DNA of 64,000 bases from Brucella pseudogrignonensis (lineage in GTDB: Bacteria > Pseudomonadota > Alphaproteobacteria > Rhizobiales > Rhizobiaceae): assembly GCF_002252525.1 (NCBI RefSeq), contig NZ_NNRM01000048.1:62001-126000 (forward strand), given 5' to 3'. Numbering within the stretch: position 1 is the first letter of the stretch; each line of letters begins with the position of its first letter. A model generated the notes under the pieces. That model was not told the DNA's origin, searched no databases, and was given only the letters and a program-made list of their open reading frames with translations. Positions 42,969-53,604 of this stretch are shown here, piece after piece. The translations under genes and the position numbers were made by a program.

Positions 42969-44483
42969 TCAATGCCTGTTTCTTACGTCGGTTTTACTGC
43001 CAGTCTTGGCAGTATGGGCGCGGTTATGGCGCCAGGCACCGTCACGCGACATGAGTTCCGTTAAAATGCCTTCGCGCAAACCGCGATCGGCAACCAGTAG
43101 TTTTTCACTCGGCCATACATTGCGTATGGCGTCAAGAATGGCACAGCCTGCCAAAACAAGATCAGCACGATCCGCGCCAATACAAGGATTAGCAACCCGC
43201 GCATCAAAATCCCACGACAGCAGACGTTGCGTCATCTGTGTCACGTCATCCGAGCCCATCCACATACCATCGACGCGGCGGCGATCATAGCGCTCAAGTC
43301 CAAGATGGATGCCGGCGAGTGTCGTCACCGTGCCGGATGTTCCAAGAAGGTGAAAGCGCGATCCGACCGTAAGCTTGCCAAGACAATGACGCTCGGCAAA
43401 ACCTGAAAGCAAATCAGTGACATGGTCAACCATGGCGCCAAAGCTTTCCGGCGTAACATTTCGACCACCGAAACGTTCCGCCAGCGTGACGACGCCGACG
43501 GGCAGGGAGGTCCATGCGGTAATGTGCTCTGCAAGACGTGGAGAACGACGCTGAGAAACGTCGATGAGCGCGATCTCAGACGAACCACCACCAATGTCAA
43601 AGAGGACGACAGCGTCGGTCTCACGCGTTACCAGCGTGCCACAACCGGAAACCGCAAGTCGTGCTTCTGTCTGACGATCGACAATTTCAAGCTCTAGTCC
43701 CGTTTCTTCGCGGACGCGTGCCAGAAACTCTTCGCCATTTTCTGCTGCACGGCAGGCTTCAGTGGCGATCAGACGAGCACGTCTGATCTTGCGTGCGGCA
43801 AGCTTATCGTGACAAATCTTGAGCGCATCAATGGCACGCTGCATAGCGTGTTCGCTCAGACGCCCCGTCGAGCTGAGGCCTTCACCAAGACGAACGATAC
43901 GGGAAAAAGCATCGACAACGCGAAACTGTCCCGGACGCGTTGGTGACGCAATCAACAGGCGACAATTATTGGTCCCGAGATCGAGGGCCGCATAAAGCGG
44001 AGCTTCCTGCCCACTGGTACGCGGCTGTTGCGATCCGGTATGATTACGCTTGGCCTGATGTGTCTGATTATTATCAGAGCGTGCAGGTGCGTTCTGTGTT
44101 TTTGCCGTGTTATCGGTGTGAAGCGGTGTACCGGTTTGCTGGCGGGCCTGCTTTTTCTTGCGAGCACGGCGACGACGATTCGATAGCTTCCCGGCAGGCT
44201 TGCCGTCTGAAGGCTTTTCGTTCGCGGAGGGTTCAGCAGAAACAGTTTTTTGCGCAGGGCCTTCTGCACCACGAGACAATTTCCCGCGATTACGCCTACG
44301 CGCACGCTTCCTCTGGCTTTGAGAGCCCTTGCTTTCAGTGTCTGAGCGCCCTGAATCGGAGGCTTGGATGGCCTTGCCGACTTCTGAAACAGCATTCTTG
44401 CGCGGTTTGCGCTTGCCGTTTTCGGACGGATTCCGGGTCTTTGAATTGCCCGCTAGTCCGCCGGACGCCCCTTGTTGCGCCAT
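42969..44483 (-). CDS. ppx: Ppx/GppA-family phosphatase with long disordered basic N-terminal extension
   Basis: From ATG 44483 ([10 protein letters not shown]) the product has 504 residues. The catalytic part starts near residue 163 with [19 protein letters not shown]. It continues with [27 protein letters not shown] and [18 protein letters not shown], all hallmark motifs of exopolyphosphatase / pppGpp phosphohydrolases of the ASKHA fold. The first 160 residues are low-complexity and strongly basic ([25 protein letters not shown]), probably disordered and possibly RNA-binding. The frame continues to 44570 without a better start. Its partner in the message is the rRNA methylase rlmE. Confidence 0.88.
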   Translation of the reverse strand: MAQQGASGGLAGNSKTRNPSENGKRKPRKNAVSEVGKAIQASDSGRSDTESKGSQSQRKRARRRNRGKLSRGAEGPAQKTVSAEPSANEKPSDGKPAGKLSNRRRRARKKKQARQQTGTPLHTDNTAKTQNAPARSDNNQTHQAKRNHTGSQQPRTSGQEAPLYAALDLGTNNCRLLIASPTRPGQFRVVDAFSRIVRLGEGLSSTGRLSEHAMQRAIDALKICHDKLAARKIRRARLIATEACRAAENGEEFLARVREETGLELEIVDRQTEARLAVSGCGTLVTRETDAVVLFDIGGGSSEIALIDVSQRRSPRLAEHITAWTSLPVGVVTLAERFGGRNVTPESFGAMVDHVTDLLSGFAERHCLGKLTVGSRFHLLGTSGTVTTLAGIHLGLERYDRRRVDGMWMGSDDVTQMTQRLLSWDFDARVANPCIGADRADLVLAGCAILDAIRNVWPSEKLLVADRGLREGILTELMSRDGAWRHNRAHTAKTGSKTDVRNRH

Positions 44484-44676
44484 TCCTGCGGGGCGCTCCT
44501 CGGGGTTCTTCAAGGTTTTTATCCTTATGGCGCCGCGCGAGCCTAAAAGGACGCAATCAAGGCGCTTCAATTTTTACGTTGCCCCTAATGTAACAGCGCT
44601 TTGGGCATTTACCAAGGGGCAGGCCCGGAACAGCCGTTGGAAAATTGATAAAACACGAGTGATATTAGTAAGGAGA

Positions 44677-44711
44677 TAAAAATTAGGGCTCTTGCAATAT
44701 GCAAAAGCCCT
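44677..44711 (-). terminator. Terminator of the cystine-type importer operon
   Basis: AGGGCTCTTGCA (44685-44696) pairs with TGCAAAAGCCCT (44700-44711) with one mismatch around ATA. On the minus strand AATTTTTATC follows. It lies 30 nt after the ATPase stop. Confidence 0.85.
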
Positions 44712-44740
44712 TCATTGCAAACAGAAACGACCAGATGTCT

Positions 44741-45498
<758 letters not shown>

Positions 45499-45502
<4 letters not shown>

Positions 45503-46179
45503 GCGTTTGTCTCCAGAGTTCCGCCATAGCGACCGAAGCGCTTTTCAAGCCTAGCCTGAAGATTGGACAGGATCGTGCTGAGCACCAGATAAATCAGTGC
45601 TGCTTCAATGTAGAGAATGAGCGGTTCATATGTCGTCGCAACAATGCGCTGCGCCGACTGGAATAGTTCGGGCACGGTGATGGCTGCTGCAAGTGAAGTA
45701 TCTTTCACCAACGAAATGAAGGTGTTGGAAAGCGGCGGGACGGCTGTGCGGGTGGCTTGTGGCAAGATCGTGCGTGTGAGCGCCTGACGCCAGCTCATCC
45801 CGATGGAATAGGCTGCCTCCCACTGGCCTTTTGGCACGGAGGAGATGACCGCGCGGATGACTTCGGAGCTATAAGCGCCCACATTCAACGAGAAGCCAAT
45901 GACTGCAGCAGTGAAGGCGTCAAGATAAATGCCTGCACTTGGCAGGCCGTAGAAAATCACGAACAGCTGTACCAGTAGAGGCGTGCCGCGGAAAATCCAG
46001 ACATAAAAGCGAGCAATGGCCGAAACCCAGACTGGTGCAAACAAACGCACAAGTGCGGTCAGCAATCCAAGCGAAAGTCCGAAGATGAAGGATAGAATTG
46101 TCAGAGGAATGGTGAACAGCAGTCCAGCCCAAAGTAGGGTGGGCAGGGAATCCGCCATGAGTTGAAACCAATCGGGCAC
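45499..46179 (-). CDS. Polar amino-acid ABC transporter permease (TcyL-like)
   Basis: The 226-residue permease has five or six spans and the PAAT-family signature WIFRGTPLLVQLFVIFYGLP, plus the EAA loop QWEAAYSIGMSWRQALTRTI. It lies 117 nt after the binding-protein gene, with a perfect 12-bp hairpin in the gap. As it is the only permease, it probably acts as a homodimer, as in the single-permease cystine systems. Confidence 0.92.
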
Positions 46180-46247
46180 TTGTTCGGTCCTTAGATGGAA
46201 GATTCCTGAAATAGACGTTTGCTACATTTCTATATAGCCACAACGAA

Positions 46248-46276
46248 AGGAAGCCGGAAACATGTTCCGGCTTCCT
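46248..46276 (-). promoter_or_regulatory. Hairpin between amino-acid-binding protein and permease genes
   Basis: AGGAAGCCGGAA (46248-46259) pairs perfectly with TTCCGGCTTCCT (46265-46276) around a 5-nt loop. It is the longest of the binding-protein-gene hairpins. Only short T-stretches follow, so stabilisation with partial readthrough is likely. Confidence 0.85.
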
Positions 46277-46296
46277 AAATTACACTTATCCGAAAC

Positions 46297-47070
46297 TTAC
46301 TTGGATACGTCCTGACCGAAGTACTTCTGAGAAATCTTGTCGTAAGTGCCGTCGGCCTTGATTTCGTCGAGCGCCTTGTTGATTGCGGCGACGAGATCGT
46401 CATCGCCCTTGCGCACGATGATGCCCGAAGCGTCTGCATTTTCCTTTTCAGCTACGACCTTTACAGGTGCATTTGGCTGATGCTTCTTGAAGTCGAGGAA
46501 GGAAAGGCTGTCGTTGAGCGTGGCGTCTGCGCGACCCGTCAAAACCAGCTGGATCGACTGATCAAAGCCATCCGTGGCGACCAATTCAGCACCGGCTTCC
46601 TTGGCAATACGACCGTAATTGCTGGTCAGCGACTGTGCGGACTTCTTGTCCTTCAGGTCAGCGAAATCCTTGATCGTATCATTCTTGTCATTGACGATAA
46701 GAACGACCTTGGAAACGATGTAAGGGTTAGAGAAGTTGAACTTTTTCTGGCGTTCTTCGGTGATGCCAACCTGATTGATAACGGCGTCATAACGCTTGAC
46801 GTCGAGACCGGCGATCAGGCCGTCCCACTTGCCTTCAACGAATTCAGGCTTCACGCCAAGCTTCTGGGCAACCGCTTCGCCGATTTCCACGTCAAAACCG
46901 ACAAGCTTGTTGTCCTTATCGTGGAAGGTGAACGGTGCATAGGTGCCTTCCGTGCCAATCTTCAACACGCCTGCTGACTTGATGGCATCGAGGTTTTCGC
47001 CCGCCATTGCGGTCGAGAAGAGAGCTACGTTGAGAACACCGACCGTTGCGAGGATTTTTGCGAACTTCAT
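46297..47070 (-). CDS. Cystine/polar amino-acid periplasmic binding protein (FliY/TcyJ-like)
   Basis: From ATG 47070 (AGGTGA 9 nt upstream) the 257-residue precursor has a signal peptide cleaved after STAMA (about 23). GVLKIGTEGTYAPFTFHD, VGFDVEIGEAVAQKLGV, KWDGLIAGLDVKRYDAVINQ and EERQKKFNFSNPY match E. coli FliY/TcyJ segment by segment. Cystine is therefore the most likely ligand, with diaminopimelate or related compounds possible. Its promoter lies in the 180-nt gap before the terminator at 47251. Confidence 0.9.
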   Translation of the reverse strand: MKFAKILATVGVLNVALFSTAMAGENLDAIKSAGVLKIGTEGTYAPFTFHDKDNKLVGFDVEIGEAVAQKLGVKPEFVEGKWDGLIAGLDVKRYDAVINQVGITEERQKKFNFSNPYIVSKVVLIVNDKNDTIKDFADLKDKKSAQSLTSNYGRIAKEAGAELVATDGFDQSIQLVLTGRADATLNDSLSFLDFKKHQPNAPVKVVAEKENADASGIIVRKGDDDLVAAINKALDEIKADGTYDKISQKYFGQDVSK

Positions 47071-47250
47071 TTGTAAGGTCACCTGTAAAAATATTCGATG
47101 AGACGTAAAATACAGGAATTTAATTCTAACGTAGCGTCTAAAATCGCAGTCTTTGCCCGACTTGGAGAAATTATTTCTATTTTCTTATCAAGTACAGCAA
47201 TCTGAATCCGTATATAGCGGTTTGGCAATTTCTGGTTCTAAACATCAATA

Positions 47251-47280
47251 AAAACGCCGCCTCGCGGCGGCGTTTTTAAC
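47251..47280. terminator. Terminator after the oxoprolinase gene
   Basis: AAAACGCCGCC pairs with GGCGGCGTTTT around TCGC (11 bp), with T-runs on both strands. It lies 16 nt after the stop of the minus-strand oxoprolinase gene. Confidence 0.93.
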
Positions 47281-47295
47281 TCGTATGTTTTGCTA

Positions 47296-50200
47296 TTAAG
47301 CTTTACCGAAGCCACCGCCTGTTGGCGTTATGACGGTGAAAGCTTCTCCTGCTTCAAGTACGGTCTGATCGCAGTTGCCCAGCACTTCAATCGTACCATC
47401 CTTGCGACGAACTTCGTTGCGTCCGGTCTGACCGGCTTCACCACCTTCCAGACCGAAAGGAGCCACACGGCGATGGCCTGAAAGGATCGCGAAGTCGAGC
47501 GTCTTCAACGCACGGATCGTGCGCTTCGTGCCGTCGCCTGCGTGCCATTTGCCTTTGCCGCCTGATCCTTCACGTACATGGAAATCTTCAAGAAGCACGG
47601 GGAAACGTGTTTCCAGAATTTCCGGATCGGTAAGGCGGGAATTGGTCATATGCGTATGGACCGCATCGGCACCATTGAAGCCAGGTCCGGCTGGTGCGCC
47701 GGAGCAGATGGTTTCGTAATACTGATATTCGTCATTGCCGAATGTCAGGTTGTTCATGGTGCCTTGTGCTGCTGCCATGGCTTTGGTCGCGCCAAACAGA
47801 CAGTTGGTGACGGCCTGACTAACCTCCACATTGCCTGCAACAACAGCTGCCGGGAAGCGTGGCGAAAGCATCGATCCCTGTGGAACAATGATCTTGATCG
47901 GACGCAAGCAGCCCGCGTTCATCGGAATGTCGCCTTCAACGAGCACGCGGAACACGTAAAGCACGGCAGCGCGTGTTACTGGTTCTGGCGCGTTGAAGTT
48001 GTCTGGACGCTGTTCAGATGTGCCGGTGAAGTCAACTGTCGCCTCGCGCTTATCACGGTCGATAGTGACGCGAACTTCGATCTGGCAGCCCTGATCCATC
48101 TCGTAGGTGAAATGCCCATCAGGCAATTTGTCGAGCACGCGGCGCACGCTTTCAGCTGCATTGTCCTGAACGTGTCCCATATAGGCCTTCACTACGTCTT
48201 CACCGAAGAGACCAATGATCTTCTTCAGCTCAGCGACACCTTTTTCATTGGCGGCGATCTGAGCTTTAAGATCATTGACGTTCTGCGTGAGATTACGCAC
48301 CGGATAGGTTGCTCCGGTCAGGAGAGCTGAAAGGGCATCTTCACGGAAGGTGCCGCGATCAACGAGCTTGAAGTTGTCGATATAAACGCCTTCCTGCTCG
48401 ATATTAACGGCCAGCGGCGACATCGAACCAGGGGCAATACCGCCGATATCGGCGTGGTGGCCACGGCTTGCAACCCAGAAGCGGATCTCGCGATTATCGT
48501 CATCGAAAACCGGGGTGCAAACTGTCAGGTCGGGCAGGTGAGTGCCACCATTGTAAGGCGCGTTGATCAGGAATACGTCGCCCGGCTTGATATCCTTGTT
48601 CTCACGGATTGCCGTTGCAACAGAAGCATCCATCGATCCCAGATGCACAGGCATATGCGGCGCATTGGCAACCAGATTACCCTCGGCGTCGAATACGGCG
48701 CAGGAGAAATCGAGACGTTCCTTGATATTGACAGAGTAGGCGGTGTTCTGGAGCGTCACACCCATCTGCTCTGCAATAGACATGAAGAGATTGTTGAAAA
48801 TCTCAAGCATGACCGGATCGGCTTCAGTGCCGATCGCCGTGCGTAATGGCAAAGCCTTGATACGGGTAAGAACGATGTGATCGTGCTTGGTCAGGCGTGC
48901 CTGCCAGCCATCTTCGATAACGATCGTCTGGTTCTTTTCGATGATGATTGCTGGCCCGGTCACGGTCTGGCCGCGCTGAATGTGCTCGCGAATAACGACA
49001 CCAGTATCGTGGAAATCACCTTGGGAGAAGAAACGTGCGCGCTTGGCTGTTTCGGCCTCAAGGTCGCTTTCAAGCGGCAGGCTGGTCTCGGTTTCGCCCG
49101 CACCGCCGCCGACTGCTTCGACTTCAACGGCATCGATTACCAGCGCCTTGTTTTCTGCGATGAAACCGAAGCGACGCTTGTGCGCGGTTTCGAATTCAGT
49201 GCGCAGACGATCGGCATCGTCCTCGGCAGGGAAGGTTGCTTCGATGGAAAGTACCGTGTCGGTGCCTGCGTAGCGGATATGCGCGCGAAGATGACGCTGA
49301 ATTGTGGCTTGTTCGATGCCCTGTGTCGCAAGTTCTGCAACACATTCCAACGCAAGTTCTTCACCAAGCGCTTTCAGTGCTGCCGGAGCGGATGCATCGA
49401 GTGACACGCCGAGCGCTTTCTGTCGGGTGGCGCGAATATCGGCCAGGCCCATGCCATAAGCGGAGAGCAGGCCGGACATTGGATGAAGAAGAATGTTCTT
49501 CATTCCAAGTGCATCTGCGACGAGGCAGGCGTGCTGGCCACCAGCACCGCCAAAGCAGCTTAGCGCATAACGAGTGACGTCATAGCCACGCTGTACGGAG
49601 ATCTTCTTGATCGCTTCGACCATATTCGCAACAGCAATGCGAATGAAACCATCAGCAACCGATTCTGGTGAGCGGCCGTCGCCAATTTCATCAGCAAGAG
49701 CTGTGAAAAGTGTGCGAACGCGTTCCACATCAAGCGGCTGGTTCTGTTCAGGGCCAAAGATAGCCGGAAAGTAATCCGGGATGAGTTTGCCGAGCATGAC
49801 ATTAGCGTCAGTAACAGCAAGCGGGCCACCATTTCGGTAACAGGCTGGGCCGGGATTGGCTCCTGCTGAATCCGGGCCGACGCGGAAGCGCCCGGCATCA
49901 TAATGCAGGATCGAGCCGCCACCAGCAGCAACAGTGTGGATTAGCATCATCGGCGCGCGAACACGAACGCCTGCAACTTCCGTTTCGAAGGCGCGCTCGT
50001 ATTCACCATCAAAATGGGCAACATCCGTCGATGTGCCGCCCATATCGAAACCGATGACTTGTCCAAAGCCCGCCGTCTCGCCAGTGCGTGCAAGACCAAC
50101 AACACCACCCGCTGGGCCGGAAAGAATTGCGTCTTTACCCTGGAACAAGTCAGCTGCCGTAAGACCACCTGAAGACATCATGAACATGACGCGTGCGCCG

Positions 50201-50916
50201 GTGCGCTCAACGTCGAGTTCGTTGGAAACCTGTGCAACATAGCGACGAAGGACGGGTGACAGGTAGGCATCGACGACTGTTGTGTCGCCACGGCCCACCA
50301 ACTTAATCAGCGGCGAGACTTCATGGCTTACAGAAACCTGCTCGAAACCGATCTCACGGGCAATGCGTGCTATTTCAGCTTCATGCGCCGGGAACTTATA
50401 GGCATGCATGAGGGCAATCGCGATAGACTTATAGCCCTGATCTTTCAACGAAAGGAGTGCCGCTTCTGCTTCAGCGCTATCAAGTGCCTGCTCGACAGTT
50501 CCATCGGCGTGGATACGCTCATTGAGTTCGGTTACGCTGTCATAAAGCGCTTCCGGCTTAATGATCTCCGTTGCAAAGATGTTTTTGCGTTCCTGATATC
50601 CGATGCGCAGAGCGTCGCGGAAGCCCTTGGTGGTGACAAGTGCCAGCCGCTCGCCCTTACGCTCGAGAAGCGCATTGGTAGCAACGGTCGTACCCATGCG
50701 CACTTCGCCGATCAACCCAGCCGGAACCGGCTCACCAGTCTTGAGGCCGAGATGCAAACGGATGCCGTGAACGGCTGCATCGCGATAGGCTGAAGGGTTT
50801 TCGGAGAGAACCTTGCGTGCATGCAGAATGCCTTCAGGATCGCGTCCAATGACGTCGGTAAATGTGCCGCCACGATCAATCCAGAAGTCCCACACGCCGC
50901 TTCCCGTTCCGCTCAT
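47296..50916 (-). CDS. 5-Oxoprolinase / N-methylhydantoinase-family protein, fused A and B domains
   Basis: From ATG 50916 (GGGAG 8 nt upstream) the product has 1206 residues. It begins [20 protein letters not shown]. The hydantoinase A part spans about 8-680 (phosphate-binding [18 protein letters not shown] and [20 protein letters not shown]), and the B part about 690-1200 ([35 protein letters not shown]). This fused form matches ATP-dependent 5-oxoprolinases such as OplA, which open pyroglutamate to glutamate; hydantoin substrates are possible. It faces the MarR-peptide importer operon across 127 nt. Confidence 0.88.
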   Translation of the reverse strand: MSGTGSGVWDFWIDRGGTFTDVIGRDPEGILHARKVLSENPSAYRDAAVHGIRLHLGLKTGEPVPAGLIGEVRMGTTVATNALLERKGERLALVTTKGFRDALRIGYQERKNIFATEIIKPEALYDSVTELNERIHADGTVEQALDSAEAEAALLSLKDQGYKSIAIALMHAYKFPAHEAEIARIAREIGFEQVSVSHEVSPLIKLVGRGDTTVVDAYLSPVLRRYVAQVSNELDVERTGARVMFMMSSGGLTAADLFQGKDAILSGPAGGVVGLARTGETAGFGQVIGFDMGGTSTDVAHFDGEYERAFETEVAGVRVRAPMMLIHTVAAGGGSILHYDAGRFRVGPDSAGANPGPACYRNGGPLAVTDANVMLGKLIPDYFPAIFGPEQNQPLDVERVRTLFTALADEIGDGRSPESVADGFIRIAVANMVEAIKKISVQRGYDVTRYALSCFGGAGGQHACLVADALGMKNILLHPMSGLLSAYGMGLADIRATRQKALGVSLDASAPAALKALGEELALECVAELATQGIEQATIQRHLRAHIRYAGTDTVLSIEATFPAEDDADRLRTEFETAHKRRFGFIAENKALVIDAVEVEAVGGGAGETETSLPLESDLEAETAKRARFFSQGDFHDTGVVIREHIQRGQTVTGPAIIIEKNQTIVIEDGWQARLTKHDHIVLTRIKALPLRTAIGTEADPVMLEIFNNLFMSIAEQMGVTLQNTAYSVNIKERLDFSCAVFDAEGNLVANAPHMPVHLGSMDASVATAIRENKDIKPGDVFLINAPYNGGTHLPDLTVCTPVFDDDNREIRFWVASRGHHADIGGIAPGSMSPLAVNIEQEGVYIDNFKLVDRGTFREDALSALLTGATYPVRNLTQNVNDLKAQIAANEKGVAELKKIIGLFGEDVVKAYMGHVQDNAAESVRRVLDKLPDGHFTYEMDQGCQIEVRVTIDRDKREATVDFTGTSEQRPDNFNAPEPVTRAAVLYVFRVLVEGDIPMNAGCLRPIKIIVPQGSMLSPRFPAAVVAGNVEVSQAVTNCLFGATKAMAAAQGTMNNLTFGNDEYQYYETICSGAPAGPGFNGADAVHTHMTNSRLTDPEILETRFPVLLEDFHVREGSGGKGKWHAGDGTKRTIRALKTLDFAILSGHRRVAPFGLEGGEAGQTGRNEVRRKDGTIEVLGNCDQTVLEAGEAFTVITPTGGGFGKA

Positions 50917-50982
50917 TATTGGCTCCCTCATGCATGAAGACAGTGTATTTTGAAATCTTTTCAGAATTTCATACTTCCACTT

Positions 50983-51001
50983 TATTGACAAAATGTCGAT
51001 A
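50983..51001. promoter_or_regulatory. Candidate MarR operator overlapping a -35 element
   Basis: TATTGACA-AAA-TGTCGATA (50983-51001) has 8-bp arms with one mismatch. It contains TTGACA (50985-50990), and 17 bp later TGACAT (51008-51013) could be the -10. The site lies between divergent oxoprolinase and marR, so one regulator could control both. Confidence 0.55.
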
Positions 51002-51043
51002 AGATGGTGACATAAAATTCACAAAAATAAGGGAGCAGCAATA

Positions 51044-51652
51044 ATGGGGAATAAACGAGACTCGGAGTTAATGGCGGAAACGCCCATAGAGATGCGAGAA
51101 CAGAGCTTCGATGAAGTTTCTCTTCCAAAGCATCTGCGCTCTGTTGCTTCTCTAGGGCCCATTGTTTCGTCTGCGCACCTTGCGGAAGGCGGTTCGCCTG
51201 GCATGTCAGAGGTCGAATACGGCCTCATTCTGGCTTCGCACGCATTCTCGCGCTGGATGGTTCGCTGCATGGCAGCAGCTGGTTTGCCGGGGCTTTCTCC
51301 AATTGAAGTTTTGATCCTGCATTCGATCCGCCATCGTGGACGTGAGAAGAAGCTGGCCGATATCTGTCTCGTGCTCGATATCGAAGACACACACATCGCA
51401 ACCTATGCGATCCGCAAGCTTGAGAAAGCGGGGCTACTTACCACTGGTAAGGCATCCAAGGAAAAGACGGTCAAAATAACGGAGAAGGGCGCTGAAGCCT
51501 GTGCTCGCTATGCGCAGATTCGCGAACGCCTTCTGGTTGATTCCACTGCGAACGCACGGCCGTCTGAAGAAACCCTATCTGAAGTAGCGGCCTTATTGCG
51601 CTTCATGTCCGGTGCATTCAATCAGGCCACCCGGTCTGCCATCACGTTATAA
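51044..51652 (+). CDS. MarR-like winged-helix transcriptional regulator
   Basis: The 202-residue protein has a 55-residue N-terminal extension, then a MarR-type core (about 60-170). Segments are EVEYGLILASHAFSRWMVRCMAAAGLPGLSPIEVLILHSI, split here as an N-terminal dimer helix and HTH start, then KKLADICLVLDIEDTHIATYA for the recognition helix and KASKEKTVKITEKGAEAC for the wing. GGGAGCAG precedes the ATG. It is the first gene of the peptide-importer operon and probably a local regulator of it and of the divergent oxoprolinase. Confidence 0.82.
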   Translation: MGNKRDSELMAETPIEMREQSFDEVSLPKHLRSVASLGPIVSSAHLAEGGSPGMSEVEYGLILASHAFSRWMVRCMAAAGLPGLSPIEVLILHSIRHRGREKKLADICLVLDIEDTHIATYAIRKLEKAGLLTTGKASKEKTVKITEKGAEACARYAQIRERLLVDSTANARPSEETLSEVAALLRFMSGAFNQATRSAITL

Positions 51653-51665
51653 GAGAGTTACAAGT

Positions 51666-53513
51666 TTGAACGGAACCGAGTTGAACTTATCTGTTTCAAA
51701 ACCTCTGCTGACGGTCGAGGGCCTCAGTGTTGAATTCGGCGCCAGTCGGGTCGTCGATGATTTAAGTTTTTCGGTTGCACCTGGCCGAACGCTGGCCGTC
51801 GTCGGTGAATCGGGGTCGGGCAAGTCGATCACGTCGCTTTCGATCATGCGCCTTGCCGATATGAGCGGCGCGAAATTCCCCAACGGGCGCATCCTGTTCA
51901 ATGGTCCCGAAGGCGAACGCGATCTGCTGAAAGCCGATCAGAAAGCAATGCGCGGCATTCGCGGCAAAGACATTGCGATGATCTTTCAGGAGCCGATGAC
52001 ATCGCTCAACCCGGTCTTCACCATCGGCAATCAGATATCTGAAGTGTTGATGTTGCATGAAGGCATGTCGAAGAGTGCGGCTCTGGCTGAAGGCAAGCGG
52101 CTGCTGGAAATGGTACGCCTGCCAGATGCTGAAGGGCTTCTCAAGCGCTATCCACACCAGCTTTCCGGCGGTATGCGTCAGCGTGTGATGATCGCGATGG
52201 CGCTCGCTTGCCGTCCGAAGCTGCTTATCGCTGATGAACCGACCACTGCACTCGATGTCACCATTCAGGCGCAGATTCTGCATATCATCAAAGATTTGCA
52301 GAAAGAGCTTGAAATGGCTGTCATTTTCATCACGCACGATATGGGCGTGGTAGCCGAAATGGCAGACGATGTTGTCGTCATGTGGAAGGGCAAAAAGGTT
52401 GAAGAAGGTCCGGTTGGCCGCATCTTCGACGCGCCAAAGCATCCATATACACAGACACTTTTGTCGGCAGTTCCGAAACTCGGCAGCATGACGGGCGAAG
52501 CGTTCCCGAAGCGTATGCCTGTCATGGTGATTCGCGATGGCGTACCTGTTCTGTCGGGTGAAGAGCGTATTCAGGACACGGCACGCTATAGCGACAAGCC
52601 GCTTCTTGCTGTCGATGATCTTTACGTGCGCTTTCCGATCAAGAAGAACATGTTGGGCAAAGTCACCCATGTTTGCAACGCGGTCTCGAAGGTTGCTTTC
52701 GACATCTATCCGGGTGAGACGCTGGCGCTTGTCGGTGAATCCGGTTCAGGCAAGTCGACCATCGGCCGTACGATCCAGCAACTCCAGTCGCCGCTTTCCG
52801 GTGACATCCGCTTTAATGGCAAAGCCTATTCGCAAATGAGTTCTTCTGAGCGCTATAAGATGCGCCGTGAGGTTCAATATATCTTTCAGGATCCGTTTGC
52901 CTCGCTTGATCCGCGCAAAACTGTTGGTTTCTCGATTGCAGAGCCGATCCGCACCCACGGCCTTCTTGATAACAACAAGGAGATCAATGCGCGCGTGGCG
53001 GAACTACTGGAACGCGTTGGCCTTGGTCCGGAATATGCTTCGCGTTACCCGCATGAGTTTTCCGGCGGTCAGCGTCAGCGTATCTGTATTGCGCGTGCGC
53101 TTGCTTCAAAGCCGAAGCTTATCATCGCTGATGAAGCGCTTTCGGCGCTCGATGTTTCCATTCAGGCGCAGGTTATCAACCTGTTTATGGATCTGCAGAA
53201 AGAACATGGGCTGGCTTATCTCTTCATCAGCCATGACATGGCCGTGGTTGAAAAAATGAGCCATCGCGTCGCTGTGCTCTATCTTGGACAGATTATGGAG
53301 CTTGGCTCACGTCGTCAGGTTTTTGAAACGCCAACGCATCCTTATACGCAGCGCCTGCTTTCAGCTGTGCCGGTTGCCGATCCTTCGGCACGGACTGAAC
53401 GCGCAGCGCTTGAAGGAGAAATTCCAAGCACGACGCGTCGGATCGACGACAAGCCAACGATCTACAATCACCGCGAGGTTTCATCGGGCCATTTCGTCGC
53501 CGAAAGCGCCTGA
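51666..53513 (+). CDS. Fused double ATPase of a peptide/glutathione-type ABC importer (GsiA-like)
   Basis: Two complete ABC modules lie in one chain of about 615 residues, as in GsiA of E. coli (glutathione importer). First module: GESGSGKSI, LSGGMRQRVMIAMAL, LLIADEPTTALD. Second: GESGSGKST, FSGGQRQRICIARAL, LIIADEALSALD. Both are followed by oligopeptide-type HPYTQxLLSAVP tails. A frame open from GTG 51612 overlaps marR; TTG 51666, 13 nt after the marR stop and preceded by GAGAG, is the likelier start. Walker B of module two has Ala in place of Pro (DEALSALD), common in this family. Confidence 0.9.
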   Translation: MNGTELNLSVSKPLLTVEGLSVEFGASRVVDDLSFSVAPGRTLAVVGESGSGKSITSLSIMRLADMSGAKFPNGRILFNGPEGERDLLKADQKAMRGIRGKDIAMIFQEPMTSLNPVFTIGNQISEVLMLHEGMSKSAALAEGKRLLEMVRLPDAEGLLKRYPHQLSGGMRQRVMIAMALACRPKLLIADEPTTALDVTIQAQILHIIKDLQKELEMAVIFITHDMGVVAEMADDVVVMWKGKKVEEGPVGRIFDAPKHPYTQTLLSAVPKLGSMTGEAFPKRMPVMVIRDGVPVLSGEERIQDTARYSDKPLLAVDDLYVRFPIKKNMLGKVTHVCNAVSKVAFDIYPGETLALVGESGSGKSTIGRTIQQLQSPLSGDIRFNGKAYSQMSSSERYKMRREVQYIFQDPFASLDPRKTVGFSIAEPIRTHGLLDNNKEINARVAELLERVGLGPEYASRYPHEFSGGQRQRICIARALASKPKLIIADEALSALDVSIQAQVINLFMDLQKEHGLAYLFISHDMAVVEKMSHRVAVLYLGQIMELGSRRQVFETPTHPYTQRLLSAVPVADPSARTERAALEGEIPSTTRRIDDKPTIYNHREVSSGHFVAESA

Positions 53514-53524
53514 GATATTGCCGC

Positions 53525-53582
53525 TTTTTTCATCGCATTATCCAACGAAAAACCGCTTCACACTTTTGCTGGAAATGCTTCA
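53525..53582. repeat. Palindromic repeat, copy 8 (inverse orientation)
   Basis: CGCATTATCCAACGAAAAACC, a 20-odd-base half, is followed by GCTTCACACTTTTGCTGGAA and ATGCTT. It is the inverse of 18332-18380 with few changes. It lies between the ATPase gene and the binding-protein gene of one operon. Confidence 0.7.
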
Positions 53583-53604
53583 ACTAAACCCAAAGGGGAA
53601 AATA

